A stretch of DNA of 64,000 bases from Ophiodon elongatus (taxonomy: Eukaryota > Chordata > Actinopteri > Perciformes > Hexagrammidae), in NCBI GenBank assembly GCA_016806645.1, contig JACSYO010000469.1, positions 1,178,001 to 1,242,000 of the forward strand, read 5' to 3'. Of this stretch, positions 25,805 through 38,526 are shown piece after piece (position 1 is the stretch's first letter; every line of letters starts with the position of its first letter). Position numbers and translations under genes: made by a program. The notes beneath the pieces are model-generated. The model saw nothing but the letters and a program-made list of their open reading frames with translations, made no database searches and had not been told where the DNA came from.

Positions 25805-26225
25805 TACGAATGTTTTGTCTCTTTCTGGTTGTCTTTCATTTATAATTAGTCGTTTTGTGTACATTTTAGTCATTTTGTGTCTATTTTTAGTTGTGGTGTG
25901 TCTCCTGGTGGTTTTGTGTGTCTTGTAGTCGTTTTGTGTCTCTTTGTTGTACTACATCTCTTAGCAATTATTTGTGTGTCTTTGTGGTCATTTTGTGATT
26001 CTCCTTTTGGACGTTTTGCATTTCTTTGTTGTCGTTTTACGTATCCTTGTTGTCCTTTTGTGTCTCTTTGTTATCATTTTGAGTCTCTTGAGTTTGTTTT
26101 AAGTGTGTTTTTGGTCGTTTTTGCATCTCCTTGTTGTCATTTTATGTAACTTTATGGTGGTTTTGAATCCCTTTGTAGTTGTTTTACATCTCTTTGTGGA
26201 AGTTTTGTATCTCTTTGAGTGTCAT
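25805..26225. repeat. Diverged minisatellite, GTCGTTTTGTGTCTCTTTGT unit
   Basis: About twenty degenerate copies of a unit of roughly 20-24 bases built on 'GTyrTTTTGTGTCTCTTTGT' run across this stretch. The period is visible by eye, e.g. near 25930, 26050 and 26180. Open frames here only reflect the repeat. Confidence 0.8.
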
Positions 26226-26709
26226 TTCCGTGGCCCCCTGTGCCCTGTTGGCTCGTCCAGTAACTCATCCATGACAGTGTCATCCTGTTTCAGTCAGGTT
26301 TTCTTTCTGTCTGAATGCCAACAGGAAATGCCAGGGGACTTGTACCACTACTCTCCCGTAATGTGAGCACGCACACCTCCTACCCTACTGCCCTCTTTAA
26401 CACCATCACCAGGCTCTGTCATCTTTGTTCTACATTATCACAAGATGTCAAGTTATGCAAGAATAAGTCTGTGCTACAACATATTTCAGAGCATGGAAAA
26501 TATTTGCAGGCTGTGGTCGCTGTATTGTACATTATTTGCAAAAAGTAGACAAAGTTGTCAGTTCACTTTTTCCTCCCACAGATGTATGAGTTCATGGAAA
26601 ACTGTTGAAAATGTAGGCTCACAATAGTCAATTAGGTTATAAAACCAACACTCTCTCCTCATGTTGCTATTCTTGGACTGCTGCTGTGAGAGGAGACCTG
26701 TGTGGTCTG

Positions 26710-26723
26710 CTGCCCCCTGGTGG
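26710..26723 (-). promoter_or_regulatory. CTCF-type motif, reverse orientation
   Basis: CTGCCCCCTGGTGG on + reads CCACCAGGGGGCAG on -, a full match to the CTCF core consensus. It points toward the forward motif at 901-914. Binding is inferred only. Confidence 0.55.
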
Positions 26724-27464
26724 CTGACTGCTGTCTGCTCTGATTACGTAAAACAGGCTGTGAGTGTGAGTCATCACCCCCTAGTGAGGACAGATGGGAG
26801 GTGTGTGTGGTGTGTTTGTGGTGTTTGTGTGTAGGACTGGGCGGAGCGAACCGCAGTGGACTGTGAAATAAGGGCTTTCCCCTCTCTCTCTTTCTCCCTC
26901 TCTCTCTCTTTCCTTAGTTTTATTTATTTGTGGGTCAGGAGAATCAGTAAAAACACAAGTGAAGTGCTGTGACAGTAAAAATAGAACAGAAGTCTGCAGA
27001 GATTCAGTCTAGCCATTTTACCTCCCCTCTCTAATTTAAGGAGGATAGGAAGTTGATACAGGATTACATCTGCCTCTTTCTGGCACAGAAATTAAACATT
27101 TTTAGATTTTTTTTGTGAAAAAGAGAGAAATCTAAATAGGGCAGTGATCTTTCTGTCTTTGTGTTTTAATGGTTTTTGCTGTGTAGCTAAGAGATTCCAT
27201 GCGGCATTTTAGGATTGGACGGAAACGTTTGAAAGGACAGAAATCATGACGATGTTAGCTGGTTGTTGATGATGTTACAGAAAAGAAGCAAATGTATCTT
27301 CCTACAGAGGGTTGTGTTGAGTGTGTGGGTGCATATGAAGAGGGAGTTGGTTCTGATCTGCTGGAACACACCGTCGAGCCTTCTCGGTGTTGTGGTCCAA
27401 CCAACGCCCTGTAGACCAGCCCTCTTACACTCACTCACAACGTCACATTGACACCGCTTTCTTT

Positions 27465-27850
27465 AAAGGGGCTATATTCAAGACTCTGAACATTTAATAT
27501 AACATTTAATATAGCTGTGTGCGTTGCTATCCAAGCTTCTCCCCGCTTTGTTGACCCTGCGTGATTTTAGTGCATGTTAGTGCATGTGATCGTGCCCTAC
27601 TGGTTAGCTCACGGACGCCGCCATGCACTGCTATCATGCGGCGGTTACAGATAATAATCCCGTCTCGACACGGAAGTGTAGCACAAACCTCCGGTTCCCC
27701 CTCGGGTAAACACTGTTAGCGTTGTCAGCACCGTTAGCACTGTTAGCTATGAGCCACTGGCTCGCCGTCGACATGTTGAGAGCCGTTGAGAGCCGTTGAG
27801 AGGCAATAGAAATGCTCCCAATCTCAGATCACGCACCTTTAATAAAACAA
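27465..27850. repeat. Dispersed repeat with internal 10-base triplication
   Basis: This GC-richer block within AT-rich surroundings carries GTTAGC words (CACTGTTAGC, CACCGTTAGC) and three tandem GTTGAGAGCC-type units at about 27774-27801. Its style matches a repeat seen in other fish loci. The identification is tentative. Confidence 0.4.
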
Positions 27851-28769
27851 GTCTAGCAAACAGTTCAACAGTAATGGTAGTTGCACCATCAGGGTAGCGG
27901 CCTATCAAGCCAGTTGGACCATCTATTGCAGTTATTCAGATACAGTGTTGACATAAAGCCGAGTCACACCACAGAGTAGCTGCTCTTTGATTGTGGGGAA
28001 ATATGGTTTAAAGGCAGCTTAAAGGTATAAGGTCAGGGCTAGCGAAAGGTGTCACCTGTTAGAGAGCTCAGTACGACAGCATATCGTCTACGTTTAGGAC
28101 AGTCCGTTTACAGTTCTGGATTATCCTGTAGACAAACTCAAGGAAGCGTCTGTGTGTTGCTCTTTAATGATGACGACCTGATGCACATCTACAATACCAA
28201 CCAGTCGGTTGTCATCCTTGCATTTTTTTACCCTTGTAAAACTGAAAAAAACCCACTGATAATGCATAAATCTTACCTTTATGTCGCTTTTAAGTACGTT
28301 TTCAAGTGCAACGTCTTCTTTACATCACTGTAGTGAGCTCTATACATAACATGCTCATTACTGCCCCCTGAGGCCGAAGGGCAGAAAACACACACTGGCA
28401 CTTGACAGTTTGTGAGTGCTGCAGTTGTAGTGGTTGTTTTTCCCTCAACAGCCACAAGAGGCAGCAATGAGCCCATTCTACACCTGAAAAGTAACTTCAA
28501 CAAATTACACAAAGGTGAGATTTATACTTTATCAAGTGTTTTCAAACTGTGTTTTTTTGGTTTTACAAGAGAAAAGACTTGAAGGAGGAAGACTAACAGG
28601 TTGGTTTGATGAATGTACGTCTGGTTATCTGCCCCACCTCTATTTAAAGAGCAACACACAGCTTCACTGAGCTTTTCCATGAAACCATCCTAACGAACAG
28701 ATGAAACATCATTTAACAATAATACTGAGCTTCCAAAGAAATGATCAGCCAACTTTTAGCACATTGCCA

Positions 28770-28870
28770 ATTAAGAACTATAAGGGCTAATGACTATTTC
28801 TATTATAGATTAATCTGGAAATAAGGTTTTTGATTAACTAATTAAAAAAATAAACTAATTTCAGTTTCCG
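28770..28870. repeat. Dispersed AT-rich repeat fragment
   Basis: TAAGGGCTAATGACTATTTC, AGATTAATCTGGAAATAAGG and TTTTGATTAACTAATTAAAA give a third fragment of the type seen at 2819-2920 and 13866-14110. Confidence 0.4.
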
Positions 28871-29006
28871 AGACTGCCCAAGGTTCAGTTTATAATGAGA
28901 GAGAAAAAATGAGAAAAGCAGCCAATCCTCACCCTGGAGAATTAGAATAAAATGTCCATGACATTGTAATCATTTTCACTGTGAGACAGAAGAAAAGGTA
29001 TATTGT

Positions 29007-29012
29007 TTTATT
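29007..29012 (-). terminator. efemp2: Candidate efemp2 polyadenylation signal
   Basis: TTTATT on + (AATAAA on the gene strand) lies about 0.7 kb past the efemp2 stop. It was the first canonical signal I found on that strand downstream of the stop. Confidence 0.4.
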
Positions 29013-29666
29013 AGGGTTTTAAATCTTAGACAAAAAACACAATCAGTAATGTGATAAACCTACAACAGGCAGTGATGGAGAGCTTGAACATAGGAATGAA
29101 CAGTGGAGGGTGGAGGAGGAGCGTGGATTGCTGAGGTCTGATCTGAGTGGTTACTGAATCACGTCTGTCAACAGGAAACGGGGCTGACAAGAATAAAGTG
29201 ACAAACAGAGCGGAACCAGAGATAAGGCTGTAAACTGGTGAAAACAGATTAATCTAGTGACGCTGGGCGTGAATCACTCCACCTGGAGGCAGACAGAAAA
29301 TGTGTCACACAGATTTGTTATCACCCTGAACAGATGTAACGAAAATAAAATCCCTTTTTATACACATTGAACACAGAATGATGCTGTCCGATAGGTATTA
29401 AATAAGAAATTATGATAACCTATTTTAAAGCTGTTTCTTTTTTATGTGAGAGAAATTATTGCAACAATGTATTTGCATACTGTACTAAATGTTTATGGCT
29501 GACAGAAATGTGTGGCTTTCTTTGGAAGTACAAAAAGCAAAGAGTGTAACATCACAGTGACTGGTTGAACTGCATCGACCACTTTTGTTTTACAGCTTGT
29601 TTTTCCTCTTTTGTATCTGTGTTTCTCCCCAGCTCTTTCTCTCCCTCTTTCTCTGTGTCCCTCCAC

Positions 29667-29705
29667 TCTTCTTCTTCTTTTTCTTCTTCTTCTTCTTCTT
29701 CTTCT
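29667..29705. repeat. (CTT)n trinucleotide repeat touching the efemp2 stop codon
   Basis: Read on the gene strand this is an AAG/GAA tract that begins immediately after the efemp2 TAA stop (29706-29708), so it forms the first 40 bases of the 3' UTR. Confidence 0.93.
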
Positions 29706-32700
29706 TTAAAAGCTGTACGGCCCGACGTAGATGGAGAGTCTGAGGGCGGAGCTGGTCTGGTAGTTGCCCTGGTAGCTGAGCAGAGGGTTAACTGACACCA
29801 TCTCCAGGTCCAACGTGTACTCTCTGGGCCCCGACACGGCGCGGGCCAGCACCAGCATGGCGCTGATATTATTGATTTGCTGTAGAAGACAAAAAAATAT
29901 ATACACAATATATACAAATACATTCTTTTCACTTAAAGGAATAGTTTGACATTTTGGGAAATATGCTTATTCCCCTTCTTACCAAGAGTTAGATGATAAT
30001 ATTAATACCACTCTCATTAAATATAAAGCTACAGACAGCAGTTACTGTAGCTGCAAATACTAGAAGAAGGTGGAAACGGGAAGCCTGGCTCTAACAGCAC
30101 CTCTACAGCTCACTAACTAACGAGTTACATCTTCTTGTGGTTTTTACACTTTTCTCTGGCGCATAACCCCACGTAAAACCAGTGTAGCTTCATATTTAAC
30201 GTACAGGCATTAGGTTTTCGTGGGACTATGATAAATCTTGTTTCCAAAAATAAGCAATATTATATTTAATTTGAAGAGGCAAAGTTGTTGAAGTTAATAT
30301 CTGGCGTGAAAGTAAATGGAAAACGCAGTTTATCACTCTATCACTAACTCAAGTTAAGATGACTGATTATATTCTGTGAGCGTCGATACGCAAGTATTGT
30401 GTTTAAAATAAATCAATGCTCATTCATACTGTTCATCCAGTGAGACGATGCAACAGAGAGATTGGTCCTACATTTTAAAACTAGTGGGGCTGAGCTATGA
30501 ATGATGGTAAAAAATACATTTTAAATACGTCTGCATTGTAATTCACTGTTGAACCGTTCTATGAAGTCTGACACGTCAAAAACAACAGCATTGACATCAT
30601 CTTGTGACTCTAAAACTCTCTCAGGCTAATCAGTCATCTGACCTACACACATTGGTTTAATGGAAAGTATATTTGGCCATTTTATGAAGATTTTTCTTTT
30701 TAAGATGCACAGATATGAATGAAATGTGGTAAAGTAGGTTTAGTCAGGAAGGAGCCTCCATCATACTGTGGTATACCTGACAAATGCTTCATGTTTCATA
30801 AAATGTCAGTCCAATGTACCCATCAAACCCTAAATTGAGTGCACTTTAAACTCTAAAGTGCAAGGGTCCTGGGACAGAGGATGTCGTATGTGTACAGATT
30901 GTAAAGCCCTCTGAGGCAGATTTGCAGATAAATTGAATTGAATAAAGTCTTCACCCTGGTCAAAGGTTATGTCAGCAGACGCAATCATATGCTCTGTAAC
31001 AGTACTCACCCTGATGTAGAAGTCTGCGTTTTCGTCTCCGGACCGGATGCGGAAGGTGTTGTAAGCCCCTGGAGAGACGCTGGTGGCCTGAATCTGGAAG
31101 ATGTCTGAGGGGACGGAGCGCTCAGAGGTGATGCTCATGTAGCGGTGGACGATGGAGAAAGGCAGATCTCGACAGACAGGCTTGTTGACAGGACAAACAC
31201 AGCGGCTGGACACACACACAGAGAAATAAGTCCACTTCAGTACAATAAGTACAAATTGTATTAATTTTTGGTGCAGAAAAACATTAACCGTAGTTCATAC
31301 ATTAGCCAGCAGAGGGAGTAACGTGACTGAAAGGGAAGTTCTAAAATCTAAACAAATATTGAACAGTAGCCATTTTTTTCCCCTCATGTTTTTCTAAAAC
31401 ACATTTTAAACTACCAAATCATCTGGGATATGTTAATAGTGACCCACACCTGTTACCAATCCAACACTTGTAACAGTGTAATAGTTTTCTTATTACACTG
31501 GACCATGTTCAGAAGAAAAGGTTGCAAGTTGGACTCATATGTGGAAAAAGTAATTGGGTAATCTTGCAGTTTGAGCCATACTCAATACAGGGGCTGATTA
31601 TATTCTGAGCTGATGGCCAGCACATATTTTAGTAATTGGGAAAAGGTGTGTGACCATGTACACAAGCTTTCATGAGGTGTCACTCACTTCTCAGACACCT
31701 GTACATAAGGTTCCTGGCACCGGTTTGTGTCCACACACTGGTATCGTCCGTGGATATTCACGCATGTCTGTGTGTCGCTACACTGGTGCTCCCCTGTTTC
31801 ACATTCATTTATATCTGCAGAAGAAAAATAGTTGGTGATGTTTGATTTGAACAGGAACGGGACAAGAATAGAGCTACTGTCAAAGAATGAATAAGTGTTG
31901 ACTCAGTGCAGCATTTGTGACACTGAACGCTCAGAGAGGAAGGTGTTAGGACTGGAGGGAGGAGAAGGAGGCGGGTGTGCTTACCCTGGCATAGTCTGGT
32001 GCCTTGCAGCTGGTATCCTTCTGGGCACATACAGGAGAACTTCCCTGGTTCGTTGACACACTGGAACTGGCACAGGTAACTGGAGTAGCTGCACTCATCG
32101 ATGTCTGTCGAGTTAAATGGCCAGGTGTATAACGGGAAAAGCAGACAAAGTAACTGTGAAGTTTGTACTATCACTCATATGAATCCTTTTTTAAAGAGTG
32201 GGTCTCTTACCGTTACAAGCAAAGCCATCAGGCCCCAGTTCGTAGCCCTGGTCACAGCGACACAGGAAAGTGCCATACGTGTTGTAACACCTCTGAGAGC
32301 AGGGGGCACCCATCTCACATTCGTTTACATCTAAAGGGAGGGGAGGTAGATTTCATAGATAAACTTAAATGCTTACAGAGTCAAATAGAAAACACATCCC
32401 AAAAAAAAGTTGTTGGATCAAAAGCTCCAACTGTTGGCAAAAATCTAAATGATTGCTCCAAATATATAAAAAGCCCTGAAAACATATTTACTCAATCAGC
32501 CTGTTACTTTGAATGATGGGGTCCAAAATGAACACACCAAACTGTTTTTCGGTTTTCTTCACACAACAGATTTATGTCTGTGCTCTTTTTCTCACGAGTG
32601 TAACGTGAGACGTTGGAAAAGGGCAACATACCTGTCTGTGGAATTAGTCAATATTAAATCAATATGTAATGACAATGATGGGAATGTTGTTAACGTTGCC

Positions 32701-35343
32701 AGGCCACTGTCAATTTAAATGTGATCAAACCACAACTGATGAATCAGATTAACATAGTTTCAAAGTCATTCATAGTGTCAAACCATTAATACTTTTTCTG
32801 AAATCTTAACTTTAACTGTTACCTATGTTGTTATGGACATGTAAAGTCACAGAGAAATGCTTAAAAGCGTACTTTGATTTAGCGTTGCACTGCTGTAACA
32901 TTGTCAGACTCACAAAGGAAAATTTGATCAAAATCAGAAGAACAAAAGATATACATCTACACATTCTTCTTCCTTGCCAAAAGTTAACGCCTTCGTTACC
33001 CATAGTGCAACTTGACCGCTGACAGGAATTTGGTTGTATTATGCTAGTAATTGACGCTGAGTCACTCAAGGTAATTTATTTGACTTCATACAACTCCCTC
33101 TGCAACTACAAAAGGTTTTAAACAACTTTTTTTCACATACGCAGTACTCCCGAGACTTTAAATTGAAAATTGGTGGAGTTGCCCTTTAAGATTTAAAACT
33201 ACATTTTAAATTTTTATATTTTTGTCAAAGCCTGAGTAAGATCTCTGTAAGATCAAAAATTATGAGAGGCACAAAGAACACTGTGCAGACCTTTTGCCTG
33301 ACTTCAGAGACACTGGCTATGACTGTTGAGTCTTATAACCGGTTACAGTGGGCGTCACTCACCGATGCAAGATCGGTTGTTTCCTGCCAGCTGGAAACCA
33401 GGTTCACACTGACAGGAGAAGGAGCCGGGGACATTAACACAGCGATGTTGGCAGTACCTGTACCTGCACTCATCGATGTCTAGGAGAGAGAAATGGAGTC
33501 AGAAAAGGGATATTCACATATTCACTCTTGCGGCCATACTAACTTTCCCCCAGGCCACGTAGCAAGAAAAATCATACGTCATAATTGCATAGTTAAACCT
33601 GCTTAGCTACACTAATTAAAGGATGAATTCAGATTATCTCACCAATGCACTCTGTGCCAACCTTGCGGTAACCATCCGGGCACTGACAGGTGAAGGCACC
33701 CAGTGTGTTGATACACTGCTGGCTGGGCTGACAGTCATGTTCGTCTCTCTCACACTCATTGATATCTGTGTTTGTGAGTGAAGTGAAAAAAGGACACACA
33801 TGGAAGAAAGAAAATTTGGTTATTACGAGCAAACACAGCATCATTCATCATGACTGAAAGGCACAGTGTGGCTGTCGGAGGGCAGACGATGGCGACTCTC
33901 TTCCCCTCATTTGCACCCGGCAGCTGAGAATATCACATCATGTTGAATCATGTTTGCTGTCCCAGATGAACACCTCGTTGTCCTCCAGCGCTAGTAGGTT
34001 TATCGCTTCAAGTCAGATTCTTAAAGCACAGCAGCTGTCCTTGTGTGAAATCTTCCAAATTCCTTCAGTGTCTGTCTGCCCCCCGTGGACTCATACTCAC
34101 TCACACCCACACAGTTTGCACCAACACGCAGCCTCCAGTCCCAACACCTGCTACGGCCACCTGTCCCTCGCAATCTGTGGCTGCCGTCAATAAACTTACA
34201 CAATCACACACACACAAACATGCTTAATGATCACCCATCCTGTGGCCACCTGTCCACCTCCAACCCCAAGATCTACAAAACAGACACCCACCCACACAGC
34301 TGTCTCCCTGCGCCTCGTAGCCCAGAGGGCAGGGGTTGGTCTCGGTGGGCGTGATGGGGGGCTCTGGGGCCGGGATGACTGACGCAGAGCGGGGAAGGCA
34401 CAGGTAACCTCCGTAGTGGTTGAAGCACTTCATTTCCCCTTTGCATGCATCTGGAATGGTCTCACACTCGTTTATGTCTGATGGGAGACGCAGAGACAAC
34501 TTGTTAGGAATTAGTCAAAAGGACAAGACAGAGCATGAGGAGCAACAGGATAATCCCAGCTGTTACTGTATACAAGAATCAGGTGGTGAGATGGAATAAA
34601 TGCAGGTAAAAGAGTGTTTTACCTTTGCAGTGCTCAGTCTGATGGTCCCAATGATACCCATCTGTGCATTCCTGTAAAGAGCACCAGAGAGAGAAAGAGA
34701 GTGTGAGAAAATGATGGAAAGAAACAGGCATTCTGAGCCAAGTAGTTGCATAATATATTCATAAAATATAATAAATCCCCAGTAGTGGAACTTTAAAAAA
34801 GAAGCAGAGGATAGAGAAACTTGTTTCCTGTGTAGGAGTGTAGGAGTGCTGGGCCAAAAAGACAAGAAGGCTGCTGCCGTTAAAGGCTTTGTGACATTTT
34901 AAAATACTTTCCTTAAGCCGAATGTCACTTTAGAAACAAAGAATTTATAGCCACTATTTGGAAAAAGGGTAATTATCATTCTGGAAAAAAATATGTTGCT
35001 GTCAGCTGCATGGAAAGAAAAAGTGTGGCATGAATAAACATGGAATTAAAGCTAAAATTACCCCCAGCTACGATTACTATAAAATGTTGGTAAGGGAAAA
35101 CTGCTGTGGAATATTAAACAAGACGAATAAAGGATATATGAGGTCAACATTTCAACACTTTTTTTTTTGGGATATATCATATGGAAGAAAGGGAGTAAGA
35201 GAGGAGAAGAGAAGCAGGTACTGAGATGTGTCCATCCTTACCGTGTAGGTGTCACTTTCTGTAGGTGGCTGTGAAATAGCACTGCGGAGGAGCACAGACA
35301 CACATATGCACACGCACAAGACTGACACACAAGCACCCTGCAT
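29706..35343 (-). CDS. efemp2: EGF-containing fibulin extracellular matrix protein 2 (fibulin-4), complete
   Basis: Secreted matrix glycoprotein needed for elastic fibre assembly and lysyl-oxidase-dependent cross-linking. Exons in transcription order: 35242-35343, 34623-34671, 34292-34477, 33643-33765, 33363-33479, 32211-32330, 31985-32104, 31688-31814, 31010-31205 and 29706-29879. Phases agree throughout and give 437 aa (human 443). Residues 1-24 form a signal peptide ending RSAIS. TECTDGYHWD begins the modified first EGF module, with its linker up to about 112. Five calcium-binding EGF modules, each opening D(I/V)(N/D)EC, follow at about 113-153, 154-192, 193-232, 233-272 and 273-314. The C-terminal fibulin domain (about 315-437) contains VHRYMSITSERSVPSDIFQI and ends SIYVGPYSF (human TVFVGAYTF). 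N-glycosylation motifs NRS and NIS are conserved with human. A non-coding 5' exon is expected further upstream but was not located. The paralog (a or b) is unresolved. Confidence 0.95.
29935..30235. repeat. Dispersed teleost repeat in efemp2 intron
   Basis: AGGAATAGTTTGACATTTTG, GGGAAATATGCTTATTCCCC, GAGTTAGATGATAATATTAA, ACCACTCTCATTAAATATAA and CAGCACCTCTACAGCTCACT follow the order of a dispersed repeat I know from many teleost genomes. It lies between the last two coding exons of efemp2. Confidence 0.65.
30864..30946 (+). mobile_element. Short 3' fragment of the retrotransposon-like repeat at 15885-16340
   Basis: GGGACAGAGGATGTCGT and TTGTAAAGCCCTCTGAGGCA are shared exactly with the copy near 16236-16284, and both end in an AATTGAATTG tail. 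It is antisense to efemp2 and inside the same intron as the repeat at 29935. Confidence 0.7.
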
Positions 35344-38300
35344 ACTAATGCACTAATGTGGGGAAGATGGGACGGTAACACACGTAAAACATGCACACAA
35401 ACACTCTGCTGTCACACAGGTAGCGCTGCTTTAAAGATGAGAGAGGCAGCCAAGAGGTGGTATCTGCATTTCAGAGGGAGACAAAGAGAGAGACACAAAA
35501 AAGCAACATTAGAAACTCAGACTCACAAAATGGTTTGATTCAGTCTGATGCTGTGAGCGGCTCCCACAGCTGACATGGATAGATCAACCATAAATCAATC
35601 ATTTTGAAGCAAAAGGCACCGGAGTCAGGCTCGTCAGTCAGAACACAAACAGTTAGCGTCTCGGACTTGGTTCACTGTTTATCAACCAAACAGTTCCCCG
35701 TTGATCGCAGTCGAAATAAATTGAATGAATCACTCTGCCAGGTAAAAACATAAACATCGTGACGTACTCCATCCTTCAGCTGAAAATAACAAAGTCAACA
35801 TCACAGAAATACTTTCATATTAGCTGCTCACAGAAGACTCTCTGTGTCTCCAGACTGGCAGACTACAACTCACTGGAATGATAGTCTCGCCGCGCAAGGC
35901 CTCCAGAGGTTCGGCTCACTGTGTATCAGAGCAGCGTCGCTTGGAGCCCATAAATCATGGCCATTAGTTGCATATTTTATAACAGCATCTCCTGCTCTGC
36001 TGCTTCCATCTGTGAGATAGATTTTAAGTTAATGTGTCTCTGTGACACAGAATCTCCTCTGGAGAAGTGTTGTGTTTTGTCATTACTACTCAAATACCAT
36101 ACATATTTTAAGGTACTACGGTGGTGGTTTTCCACTACATTTCAGAGGGTTATCAATACACGGTAAAATGTGCAAAAGGTTGGGGGAGCCTTCTTGTGGA
36201 ACCCCAGGTTTTATGTCAATTGATGTTTTGGCCCATCATTTGACCCATAACAGGCTAGTTTTGCATTTTATTCTGATGAAGACATTCACGCCACTGGGAT
36301 GAAAAAAAAGATTATGTAAGTCATTAAAATGAAACACTGTCAAAAAATAATGAGTCCGCATTAAGGAATAACGACTTAGTTGGCCTATCTGAAAATAATG
36401 GAACAACTTTTTGATTTAGTATCGCAATCTCATTATTTTGAGATATATATATATATCATCATAATTACTTTTATTTTTAATCACAGTGGCGGAAATGGGC
36501 TTCAAGTGCGTTTGCGCAATGAAAGGCTGCAAATCAGCGCGCTCCAGTCACTTCTTTTACTTTTGAAGTTTGCTGTCTTTGAGCCGAGAGGCACCTGATT
36601 TAGCTGCAGCCTGCTGGAAGATTTACAGAGTTCTGTTTCAAGGGAAATGTTGTAATGTTTTACTCCATTAAATTGATCTGCGAACTCATGTTAGTAGTTA
36701 CTTTGATTTTACATACAAAAAATACTATGTATTGTTATAGATTAAAAGCCCTGCGCACCAACACTGGGGATTTCATTCATGTGGCTGATTAGACCTGCTC
36801 TGAAGTTATGCAAAGTTCTGCTGGGATTTATGTCACCAATAATGATAAAGTTGTAACTTGTTCTGCAAAAAAACGTCACAGAATTGTTTTCCTTGTTTTA
36901 CAAGATAACAACTTTAATATTACAAAATATCATCTTGTGTGCGTAATCTTTCAGTGTACCCATACTGAAAGGGGGATAAGTTATTTGCTGATAGTCTAAT
37001 ACTTATGTACTTATGAATTTTGAATGCAGGGCTTACTTGCTTTGGAGTATTTTTACACTGCGATATTGCTTCTTTCACATAACATCTAAGTACTTTACTA
37101 CAATGTTATGTACAGTGTACACTGTAGAGTATTTTGAGGTAGATTTATAGTGTATTATGTTTGCTGAGTATTCTACGTATTCTGATGAACTGGGCTTTTC
37201 TCCCAGCGGAGACACAACCACCCTTCAGTTAATGTTCCTGGAGAGAAGCTATAAGTGTTTAAGCTGACTCTTAACATAAACAAATCACCTATTCCGGCTC
37301 CCGCAGACCAAGAAAGTAGAAAAAAAACAGTCTAATTGAAGGAATGAACAAAATTCTGAGAAAGTGCTGTTTGCAGAGTCAGTAAGCTCCAGTTAAAATA
37401 TATGACAGGAAAGTTATAATCAGTGCCTGCCTACGTGCACAGGCACATGCTCTGATGTAAACTTAGGAGGCCACATCTGCAGTCATGGCTTATTGTTGTA
37501 TTTCATGTTGAGACAAACAGAAGGCCGCAGGGTGACGTGGACACACTCAAATACTTGATGAATGACATCACAGGCCATTCGTGAACCTTCGCGTGGTTAA
37601 GAGCAGCCAAACATGCCCTCACCCTGTAAGCACAGACGGTAACACATACCACTGTGCAATCAGGCGGCCGCAGTACGTGACCTCTCTGAGTTGGCCCGTT
37701 GGACACTTACAACCAGCAAGAATGTGACCCCAAAACCACTCAAAAACAAAACTGACCATCGGTCCGGGGTCTAGACACTCACTGGCTACTGAGAGTGGGC
37801 AGCACGGACGCATGGGTGTATCCCTGATGCCGCTGGAGTCCAAGTGGCGGTGGACCTCTGGAATGCCCGTGGCAAGGATGTGGGCGCCAGTTCCCAGCTG
37901 GGATGCCCTGCCACGGCAGTGGTTCCCAGAGTATCAGGTTCTGGGAAACCCCCCATGGTTCACATAAGAGGATAGCTGGTGCCAAACCTCCAGCCACTGC
38001 TCCCCTAACTTCTCATCTCTCCTCATTGTGTAGGTGGATCTCAGACAATGTGACCCAAGAGAATTCATCGTCTGGGTTTTTTTGACGCAGAGAGAAACAG
38101 GTTGACTGTGAAACCACATCACGACGGAAAATGTATTAATTGTTTCTGTTGGTTCGGACTGCTGGTCAGACAAAACAAGTCATTGCCTTGGACTCTGGGA
38201 ACTTGTGATGGGCATTTGTTTTAATTTTGACATTTACTTGATGGAACATTTAATATAGAAACTAGTCAGCGGATTAATCTGTAATAATAATAAAAAATAA

Positions 38301-38526
38301 TCAATAGTTGTTGCCCTGGTAGAATCCTCAAACTATTACTGCTCTCACACCTGTTCTGTACAGCATCAACAGTACTTCTAATATAATTACCATTTCGGGC
38401 TAACACAGGCCTCAGTAACAGCAGGCTGACCCATTTCTAAATTCACACAGTCAGCACAATTTAACATGATGTCCGGCGGCTTATAATAGTGACCATATGG
38501 GGACAAAGAGAAACACACAGTTAGAC

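Larger units (their letters stand above)
12766..29000. other. Long gene-free region between npas4 and efemp2
   Basis: I found no exon series, no protein with recognisable family and no RNA gene in this 16 kb. It contains microsatellites, at least eight dispersed-repeat fragments, one minisatellite and a strong CTCF-type motif (26710-26723). Non-repetitive mixed-composition blocks at about 17040-17520, 20900-21260, 23440-23660 and 25010-25330 could be conserved non-coding elements. That is only an impression from composition and TAAT/GATA-rich words. Confidence 0.6.

Noticed and set aside
25877..26366. Leu/Val/Cys-rich frames that look like membrane proteins
   Set aside because: They are translations of the TTTTGTGTCTCTTTG minisatellite and break when the repeat phase shifts.
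29552..29932. 126-codon - strand frame overlapping the efemp2 last exon
   Set aside because: It is out of frame with the conserved fibulin C-terminal sequence and consists largely of the GAA repeat translated as Glu.
37619..37997. Possible alternative signal-peptide exon for efemp2 (a hydrophobic run with a GTAAGT donor)
   Set aside because: The donor leaves one extra base. Joined to the next efemp2 coding sequence it shifts the frame and meets a stop within a few codons.
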